Shown here piece by piece: positions 1 to 5,276 of a stretch of 8,329 nt of DNA. The notes beneath the pieces were generated by a model that saw nothing but the letters and a program-made list of their open reading frames with translations, was not told the DNA's origin and ran no database searches. The DNA is from Clostridiaceae bacterium (GTDB lineage: Bacteria > Bacillota > Clostridia > Acetivibrionales > DUMC01). Position 1 is the first letter of the stretch; the number at the start of each line of letters is the position of its first letter. Location of the stretch: positions 1-8,329 of the forward strand of contig JAAZDH010000150.1 in assembly GCA_012512865.1 (NCBI GenBank), read 5' to 3'. A program made the translations under genes and the position numbers.

Positions 1-102
1 AATAAAGCATCACAGTATATTAATTTATTAATTATAAGAATATAGTAATCAAAAATAGTAATCATAACATCATTTATGCGGCGACAAAAAAATACAATAA
101 TA

Positions 103-130
103 TTGCCAATCCGGTTATTACAAGTATAGT
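103..130 (+). promoter_or_regulatory. Candidate sigma-A promoter for the operon
   Basis: TTGCCA at 103-108 matches the -35 consensus TTGACA at five of six positions. TATAGT at 125-130 matches the -10 consensus TATAAT at five of six. The spacer is 16 nt. Transcription would begin near 136-138, leaving a leader of about 295 nt before the first large gene. It is the best -35/-10 pair I could find on the + strand of the leader. AT-rich DNA produces such matches by chance, so this stays a candidate. Confidence 0.45.
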
Positions 131-144
131 TATACAAGGATTAA

Positions 145-273
145 ATGGAAATGCAAAATTATACTAATAATGTATATAAATATAGGCAGAAAATAGCCGA
201 CATGTTAAATTTCAAAATAATTGCCAAGTTAAACACCTACGCAAAAAAGTTATATACAAGAATGGCAGAATAA
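145..273 (+). CDS. Possible small basic protein or leader peptide (42 aa)
   Basis: An ATG at 145 opens a 42-codon frame ending in TAA at 271-273. AAGGA at 136-140 lies four bases before the start and could serve as a weak ribosome site. The product begins MEMQNYTNNVYKYRQ and is rich in Lys, Tyr and Asn, with a lysine-rich second half that could form a basic helix. It has no signal peptide and resembles no family I know. It would be the first frame on a transcript from the 103-130 promoter, whose predicted start lies only about eight bases before the ATG. In DNA this AT-rich an open run of 43 codons can arise by chance. It could be a leader peptide, a small protein or nothing. Confidence 0.22.
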   Translation: MEMQNYTNNVYKYRQKIADMLNFKIIAKLNTYAKKLYTRMAE

Positions 274-324
274 TTATATCAAGTTAAGCAATATATCCAA
301 GTAAAACAGTAAGAGCACCAAGGG

Positions 325-343
325 TAATACATTGAATGTATTA
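325..343. promoter_or_regulatory. Perfect 19-bp palindrome, candidate repressor operator
   Basis: TAATACATT-G-AATGTATTA is a perfect inverted repeat with 9-bp arms around a single central base. It covers the -35 element of the downstream promoter candidate (332-337) and lies 90 bp before the first large gene. That position suits an operator bound by a dimeric repressor. It has no CG centre, so it does not look like a LacI or CcpA site. The arms are AT-rich and lack a following U-tract, so a terminator is unlikely. The regulator is not encoded in the window. Confidence 0.45.
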
Positions 344-360
344 ACGTAGAACTTAATAAT
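332..360 (+). promoter_or_regulatory. Weaker second promoter candidate
   Basis: TTGAAT at 332-337 (four of six matches to TTGACA) and AATAAT at 355-360 (five of six matches to TATAAT, but lacking the first T) are separated by 17 nt. Transcription would start near 366-368, giving a leader of about 65 nt, a more usual length than that from the upstream candidate. Its -35 lies inside the 325-343 palindrome and its -10 inside the first unit of the tandem repeat, so binding at the palindrome would block it. The missing -10 T is a serious weakness. Confidence 0.25.
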
Positions 361-384
361 GACCCAAATAATGAGCCAAATAAT
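349..384 (+). repeat. Three tandem 12-bp repeats before the first gene
   Basis: Consecutive units are GAACTTAATAAT (349-360), GACCCAAATAAT (361-372) and GAGCCAAATAAT (373-384). The last two differ at a single base and the first is more diverged. The units are in the reading frame of the following binding-protein gene and would encode Asn-Asn-x-Pro repeats, but no ATG, GTG or TTG lies in that frame between its upstream stop (325-327) and the GTG at 433. CCAAA in units two and three (364-368, 376-380) is complementary to TTTGG at 394-398 and 419-423, the latter touching the ribosome site. Confidence 0.6.
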
Positions 385-421
385 AGACCAAGGTTTGGCA
401 ACAAATCCAAGTACCTGGTTT

Positions 422-428
422 GGAGGGG
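422..428 (+). promoter_or_regulatory. Ribosome binding site that fixes the GTG start
   Basis: GGAGGGG at 422-428 contains the full GGAGG core and ends four bases before GTG at 433 (six bases counting from the end of GGAGG). It is the strongest ribosome site in the leader and supports the GTG rather than the internal ATG at 499, which would remove most of the signal peptide. A partial hairpin, CCAA (407-410) with TTGG (420-423), could touch its 5' edge. Confidence 0.75.
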
Positions 429-432
429 TACA

Positions 433-3315
433 GTGATAACAGGGGCCCGCTTTTTAAAATCCATTATTGCGGTAGCAGCGGCTATTTTTACAGTTAGCAT
501 GTTTTGTGCAGATGTGCATTCTTCCCGGTTAAGCAATAACTCTTATAGTGAGGCCATGTCAATTTTGCTTATTGATACATACGATGAGTACATGCAAAAA
601 CGCGGGAATAAGAAGTATGCAAATAACCAGGTTGAAATTTATACCAATTACGTGGATAAATATTTAGGTGATATTGAAATAAAAAAAGGAATCGGGGGTT
701 ATAACGAAGAATGCGTCGTTACCGGTGAAAGGTCATTTGCAGAATGGCATTTTGACGTGGAAGAGGAGGGTTTTTATTCTATTGAAATAGAGTATTACCC
801 CCTTGCCGGCAGGGGAATTAACATTGAAAGGATACTCCAAATCGACGGCAAAATCCCCTTTAGGGAAGCTTCATCGATAGTTTTTAGAAAGCGATGGGTT
901 GATAAAGAACCTGTAACTGAAAATCCCGGCGGAAACGACGTGATGCCGCCCCAAGTCCAGGAGCCGGAATGGATGACTCAATACATATACGATACACCGG
1001 GTTATTATACCGAGCCCCTAAAATTTTACTTAACCAGGGGAACCCATACAATCGCTCTTCAATCCATAGCCGAGCCGGTGGCAATAAGAAAAATCCGTCT
1101 TTTCAACTATGAAAATGAAAAACCGGCCCCGTACGAAGAAGTATACAGTGAATACATAAGAAAGGGATACAAGGAAACCAGCGACATCTTGATAAAAATC
1201 CAGGCTGAGCGTGCGCTAAGCAAGTCAGATTCTAAAATCAGGCCTAAAAGCGACAGGACATCCTCGTTAACCGAGCCTTACCATCCCACAAAAATCAAGC
1301 TTAATATAATAGGTGACTCATCATGGCAATATAATGGGGAATATATCGAGTGGGAAGTTGATGTACCTGAGGCTGGCTTGTACGAAATAGCATTCAGGTA
1401 CAGGCAGGAGCTTAAGAGCTCATCTGCAAGCATAAGAAAGTTATATATTAACGGCAAGGTGCCATTTAAAGAAATGGAGAATATTTCATTCCCTTACGAT
1501 AGTGACTGGCAGGTAAAGGGCTTGAAGGACGAAAACGGGAAACCCTACTTGTTTTATTTAAACGAGGGTAAAAATACCATAAAGATGGAAGTTACCCTCG
1601 GTGAGATAGCCGGTATCTTAAAAGACATGGAAGATACCATAAACAGCCTTAATGAGATTTACAGGGAGATTATAGTTTATACGGGAACAAACCCGGATCC
1701 ATTTACGGATTACGTGTTGGACAGGATCATACCTGTCACCGTGGATGAATTGGCAGTTCAAGGCAACAAGCTGCATGATATAGTTTGCAGGATGAAAGAA
1801 CATGGTACTGCAATTAGTGAAGATACTGCATTTATAGAGACATTTGCAGACCAGCTGATTCTCATGAGTGAAAAACCATATACCATTAATACTACCCTTG
1901 CAAATTTCAAGGCAAGAATTGGTTCTCTCGGCACATGGCTTAACCAGTTTACCGTTGGGCCTTTAAAACTTGATTACATACTGGTCATGTCTCCTGGCAT
2001 GAGCCTTCCGAGGGCAAGGGAAAACTTTTTTGAAAAATTATTGCATCAAGTTAAAGCTTTTATAGGTTCTTTCCGGGAAAACTACAATGTTATCGGAAGT
2101 GGCAATGGCAGTAATGAAGGGTATTCAGACAACATCAAGATTTGGATGGGCTCGGTTGCTTCAGGCAGCGTAGGCAGGGACCAGGCTTTAATTTTAAAAA
2201 ATATGATTGAATCCCAGTTTTCGCAAACCCATAAAATAGGTGTAAATATTGAACTTGTTGATGCAGGCTCCATGCTTCCCGCTGTTTTAGCCGGCAAGGC
2301 TCCTGATGTTGCCATAAGCGTAGGTAGTACTGTCCCGGTACAGTACGGGTTGAGAAAGGCCGTTGTTGATTTGGGAGCCTTTGAAGGTTTTAATGAAATC
2401 AAGGCATGGTTCCCGAAAAGAGCCCTTGTACCGGTATCTTACAATAATAAAATATACGGAATGCCGGAAAGCCTAACATGGGACATGTTATTCTACAGGA
2501 AGGACGTGTTGTATGAGCTTGGAATTGATATACCTGAAACATGGGAGGATATGATAAACCTAATCCCCGTTTTAGCCAGGAATAACATGGAAATCGGGAT
2601 CAGCCCCTCCATGTATTTTACATTCCTCTACCAGCAGGGAGGGAAGATATACGACGAGCAAACTGACAGGTGCCTTTTCGATTCAAAGGAAGCCACGAAG
2701 CTTTTCAGGGATTTTACCAATTTGTATGTAAATTACAGGCTTCCAGTATCGTATGATATGTACAACAGGTTCAGGACGGGTGAGATGCCCCTGGTTGTTG
2801 CATCTTATAATGCATATAATACGTTGGTTGTTTTTGCACCGGAAATCCGCGGACTTTGGGATTTTACGGTTATTCCCGGCACCCGTCAGCCTGATGGCAG
2901 TATTAACAGGACTTCCATAGGGACAGGTACTTACACGGTTATATTTGAGCAATCAAGGAAGAAGGAGGCGGCATGGGAATTTATAAAGTGGTGGGCTAGC
3001 GCAGAAGCGCAGTCAGAATACGGGATAGAGCTGGAGGGCTTGTTAGGGCCGGCAGGAAGGTACACGCCTGCAAACATGGAAGCCCTGAAAAAACTTCCCT
3101 GGTCGCCCGAGAACCTTGAAAGGCTGCTGGAACAGCAAAAATGGGTGGACGGGATTCCCGAGGTTCCAGGGGGATATTACATGACGAGAAATTTCCTGAA
3201 TGCTTTTTATGCCGTGTACAATAGGGGCAGTGAACCCCGGGAAGCATTAATACAGTATACGTTCCTGGTAAACGAGGAAATTGAAAAAAAGAGGAAGGAG
3301 TTTGGCTTGGAATAA
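433..3315 (+). CDS. Multidomain secreted ABC sugar-binding protein with two carbohydrate-binding-like domains
   Basis: This 960-residue protein should capture a carbohydrate outside the cell for the two permeases that follow. Residues 1-30 form a signal peptide. Two beta-sandwich-like domains follow at about 66-226 and 255-418, of the kind seen in CBM6/35-like modules: each has an E-W core strand (E104-W105, and an IEWEVDVPEAGLY stretch), an 'IDGK/INGK-x-PF' strand and a late 'G-T/N-H/T' turn. A mostly helical segment runs from about 419 to 560. The C-terminal part, about 565-905, is a standard family 1 extracellular sugar-binding domain, with AGKAPDV (620-626), YGMPES (675-680), PETWEDM (701-707) and EAAWEFIKWW (845-854). 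Typical binding proteins have about 430 residues, so this is more than double. The cysteine at 25 lacks a proper lipobox (S-M-F-C), unlike most Gram-positive binding proteins. Start GTG is chosen for its ribosome site and signal peptide. Assignment of the binding domain is firm; the N-terminal folds and substrate are inferred. Confidence 0.9.
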   Translation: MITGARFLKSIIAVAAAIFTVSMFCADVHSSRLSNNSYSEAMSILLIDTYDEYMQKRGNKKYANNQVEIYTNYVDKYLGDIEIKKGIGGYNEECVVTGERSFAEWHFDVEEEGFYSIEIEYYPLAGRGINIERILQIDGKIPFREASSIVFRKRWVDKEPVTENPGGNDVMPPQVQEPEWMTQYIYDTPGYYTEPLKFYLTRGTHTIALQSIAEPVAIRKIRLFNYENEKPAPYEEVYSEYIRKGYKETSDILIKIQAERALSKSDSKIRPKSDRTSSLTEPYHPTKIKLNIIGDSSWQYNGEYIEWEVDVPEAGLYEIAFRYRQELKSSSASIRKLYINGKVPFKEMENISFPYDSDWQVKGLKDENGKPYLFYLNEGKNTIKMEVTLGEIAGILKDMEDTINSLNEIYREIIVYTGTNPDPFTDYVLDRIIPVTVDELAVQGNKLHDIVCRMKEHGTAISEDTAFIETFADQLILMSEKPYTINTTLANFKARIGSLGTWLNQFTVGPLKLDYILVMSPGMSLPRARENFFEKLLHQVKAFIGSFRENYNVIGSGNGSNEGYSDNIKIWMGSVASGSVGRDQALILKNMIESQFSQTHKIGVNIELVDAGSMLPAVLAGKAPDVAISVGSTVPVQYGLRKAVVDLGAFEGFNEIKAWFPKRALVPVSYNNKIYGMPESLTWDMLFYRKDVLYELGIDIPETWEDMINLIPVLARNNMEIGISPSMYFTFLYQQGGKIYDEQTDRCLFDSKEATKLFRDFTNLYVNYRLPVSYDMYNRFRTGEMPLVVASYNAYNTLVVFAPEIRGLWDFTVIPGTRQPDGSINRTSIGTGTYTVIFEQSRKKEAAWEFIKWWASAEAQSEYGIELEGLLGPAGRYTPANMEALKKLPWSPENLERLLEQQKWVDGIPEVPGGYYMTRNFLNAFYAVYNRGSEPREALIQYTFLVNEEIEKKRKEFGLE

Positions 3316-3316
3316 T

Positions 3317-4318
3317 ATGGCGAAAGCAAATACAAGCATAGGTATGAATACAAGTATGAATAATGCCGGCAGCGGAATCAGCAGCAGGACTGGCAGCAAG
3401 CCTGTCCATGCCGTCAAAAGAAAATTGAAATATAACATTGAACGGGCCAAAAAGAATAAAGTTGCCTACAGCCTGGTACTGCCATATTATTCCCTGTTTT
3501 TCGTTTTTACGTTATTGCCCGTGGCAATATCTATCATATACAGCTTTACGTATTTTAACATATTGGAACCTCCAAGGTGGATAGGGGTTCAAAACTATAT
3601 AAACCTGTTTCTTAACGATGATGTCTTTATTATAGCCTTGAGGAACACGTTGATCTATTCTCTTGTCACGGGACCCGTAAGCTATATAGCTTCATTTTTG
3701 TTTGCATGGTTGATTAATGAACTTGGAAGAAGAATTAGAACAGCCCTGGTGCTTATATTTTATACGCCTTCAATAGGAGGAAATGCCTACCTGGTCTGGA
3801 AGCTGCTTTTCAGCTCGGACAGGTACGGGTATATTAACAGTATTTTAATGAGGCTGGGAATAATAACCGAACCGATACAATGGCTGACAAATGTCCGCTA
3901 CATAATGCCAATAATGATAATAGTTTCCCTTTGGATGAGCATAAGCACTGCATTCCTGTCTTTTGTTGCAGGGCTTCAAAGTATTGATAAATCACTATTG
4001 GAACAAGGCAGCGTTGATGGTGTAAGCAATAGGTGGCAGGAGCTCTGGTTCATCATACTGCCGACAATGAGGCCAATGCTTATGTTTGGTGCGGTTATGT
4101 CAATAACAGGTTCATTTACGGTAGCCTCGATAAGCATAGAACTTACAGGCTTTCCATCTATTGACTATGCAGGCCATACTATTGTGACACACTTGATGGA
4201 CTATGGCTCCATGAGATTCGAAATGGGGTATGCTTCTGCAATAGCAACAACGCTTTTTGTTTTAATGGTATCGGTTAATAAAATCGTGCAAAAGCTGCTG
4301 CAGAAGGTAGGCAACTAG
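3317..4318 (+). CDS. Carbohydrate ABC transporter permease, UgpA/LplB type
   Basis: This is the first membrane subunit of a CUT1 sugar importer. It has about six hydrophobic helices, beginning with VAYSLVLPYYSLFFVFTLLP. The cytoplasmic EAA loop, EQGSVDGVSNRWQELW followed by ILP, starts at residue 229 and contacts the ATPase. The chosen ATG at 3317 gives 333 residues and begins just after the upstream stop (3313-3315). AAGGAG at 3295-3300 lies 16 bases ahead, a long spacing. An in-frame TTG at 3281 would give 345 residues and overlap the binding-protein gene by 35 bases, but GAGGA sits too close to it; ATG at 3344 and 3356 are also possible. The first 45 or so residues are a polar extension rich in Asn, Ser, Gly and Lys ahead of the first helix, longer than usual. 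It is co-transcribed with its neighbours. Confidence 0.93.
   Translation: MAKANTSIGMNTSMNNAGSGISSRTGSKPVHAVKRKLKYNIERAKKNKVAYSLVLPYYSLFFVFTLLPVAISIIYSFTYFNILEPPRWIGVQNYINLFLNDDVFIIALRNTLIYSLVTGPVSYIASFLFAWLINELGRRIRTALVLIFYTPSIGGNAYLVWKLLFSSDRYGYINSILMRLGIITEPIQWLTNVRYIMPIMIIVSLWMSISTAFLSFVAGLQSIDKSLLEQGSVDGVSNRWQELWFIILPTMRPMLMFGAVMSITGSFTVASISIELTGFPSIDYAGHTIVTHLMDYGSMRFEMGYASAIATTLFVLMVSVNKIVQKLLQKVGN
3329..3364 (+). repeat. Short imperfect 18-bp duplication in the permease N-terminus
   Basis: AATACAAG recurs at 3329-3336 and 3347-3354, exactly 18 bp apart, so the encoded hexapeptides are NTSIGM and NTSMNN (residues 5-16 counted from the ATG at 3317). It lies in the polar, probably disordered extension before the first membrane helix. 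It is short enough to be chance, but it adds a possible start codon (ATG at 3344 and 3356) in each copy. Confidence 0.35.
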
Positions 4319-4366
4319 CTTAAGGCAAGGTATTGATTGGATTTAAAGAAGAAGGTGGTATTTTAA

Positions 4367-5257
4367 ATGATACTTGCCAGGATGAAGTCAAAGGGTCTTG
4401 TTAAGAAAAAATACAGGATACACAAACAAACAACGGCAGAAAGGGTAATCATTGGAGTAATACTTGCGTTATTCGGAAGCTTCATGCTTTTACCGTTAAT
4501 ATATATTGTTAATACTGCTTTCAAGCCAATGGACGAATTATTCATATTTCCGCCGCGTTTCTTCGTTATAAATCCCACGTTGAAAAATTTCAGGGACCTT
4601 GCCGTAATTATTCCCAGTTCATGGGTGCCTTTCAGCAGGTATGTATTTAATACTGTACTTGTGACAGCCATAGGTACCACCGGCCACGTGATTCTTGCCA
4701 GCGCTGCCGCCTATGCCATGGAAAAGCTGGATTTCCCAGGCAGGAAGATAATGTTTTCATCTGTTGTTTTATCATTAATGTTTTCGACGGTGGTTACGGC
4801 GATTCCGAATTACTTGATAATATCCAAGGTGAAATTGATAGACACCCTTGCGTCGATATATATCCCGGCATTGCAGTCAAGCCTGGGGCTTTACCTGATG
4901 AAGCAGTACATAGTTACCAATGTCCCGGATTCATTACTGGAATCGGCCAGGATAGAAGGGGCGGGAGAATGGAGGATATTTTTCAAAGTTGTCATGCCCA
5001 TTGTAAAACCGGCGTGGCTTACGCTGATAATCTTTATTTTCCCGGGCTTGTGGAATGCAACGGGGGGAGTATACATATACAGTGAACAAATAAAGACACT
5101 GCCCGTGGCGCTTTTGCAGATTGCTGCAGGGGGGATTGCCAGGGCGGGGGTGTCGAGCGCCATATCATTAATAATGATAATAGTACCGGTAATTATGTTT
5201 ATAATAACCCAGTCGAGTATCATGGAAACAATGGCTACATCAGGACTCAAGGAGTAA
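4367..5257 (+). CDS. Carbohydrate ABC transporter permease, UgpE/LplC (MalG) type
   Basis: This 296-residue protein is the second membrane subunit of the importer and should pair with the preceding permease to form the channel. It has about six helices. After the first comes the N-T-A-F-K-P segment typical of this family, followed by the extracellular FPPRFFVINPTLKNF loop. The EAA loop ESARIEGAGEWRIFFKVVMP begins at residue 192 and contains the conserved E-G-A-G turn that docks on the ATPase. AAGGTGG at 4352-4358 sits eight bases before the ATG. A 48-base gap separates it from the upstream gene, without any terminator-like hairpin, so the genes are probably on one transcript. The length is usual for the family. 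No ATPase gene accompanies it in this window. Confidence 0.95.
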   Translation: MILARMKSKGLVKKKYRIHKQTTAERVIIGVILALFGSFMLLPLIYIVNTAFKPMDELFIFPPRFFVINPTLKNFRDLAVIIPSSWVPFSRYVFNTVLVTAIGTTGHVILASAAAYAMEKLDFPGRKIMFSSVVLSLMFSTVVTAIPNYLIISKVKLIDTLASIYIPALQSSLGLYLMKQYIVTNVPDSLLESARIEGAGEWRIFFKVVMPIVKPAWLTLIIFIFPGLWNATGGVYIYSEQIKTLPVALLQIAAGGIARAGVSSAISLIMIIVPVIMFIITQSSIMETMATSGLKE

Positions 5258-5276
5258 TAACAGGGGTGGGACAAAA

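Larger units (their letters stand above)
1..432. other. AT-rich leader region upstream of the transporter operon
   Basis: This stretch is clearly more AT-rich than the genes that follow and has no long open frame that looks real. It contains the signals listed separately: a promoter-like pair at 103-130, a small ORF at 145-273, a perfect palindrome at 325-343, a second promoter-like pair at 332-360 and tandem 12-bp repeats at 349-384. It also has two near-identical 11-mers, CAAGTTAAACA (225-235) and CAAGTTAAGCA (280-290), and two exact copies of ATCCAAGTA (295-303 and 405-413). The end of an upstream gene, a terminator or an RNA gene could not be recognised. The density of repeats suggests a regulatory region, but this is inference. 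Confidence 0.6.

Noticed and set aside
76..129. 17-codon frame beginning ATGCGGCGA
   Set aside because: It is very short, has no ribosome site and overlaps the promoter candidate.
250..256. TATATA-type -10 paired with TTGCCA at 221-226
   Set aside because: The spacer would be 23-24 nt, far from the usual 16-18.
325..343. Rho-independent terminator
   Set aside because: The arms are AT-rich, the loop would be a single base and no T-run follows.
349..384. CRISPR-like array
   Set aside because: The repeats are 12 bp, directly adjacent without spacers, and only three in number.
279..536. 85-codon frame on the - strand across the leader
   Set aside because: It runs antisense to the promoter-operator region and the signal-peptide coding part of the binding protein. 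Its GSLFGSLL repeat simply mirrors the 12-bp DNA repeats, and no ribosome site is evident.
2996..3450. Two overlapping antisense frames at the binding-protein/permease junction
   Set aside because: They overlap strongly supported genes over their full length, show no family features and overlap each other.
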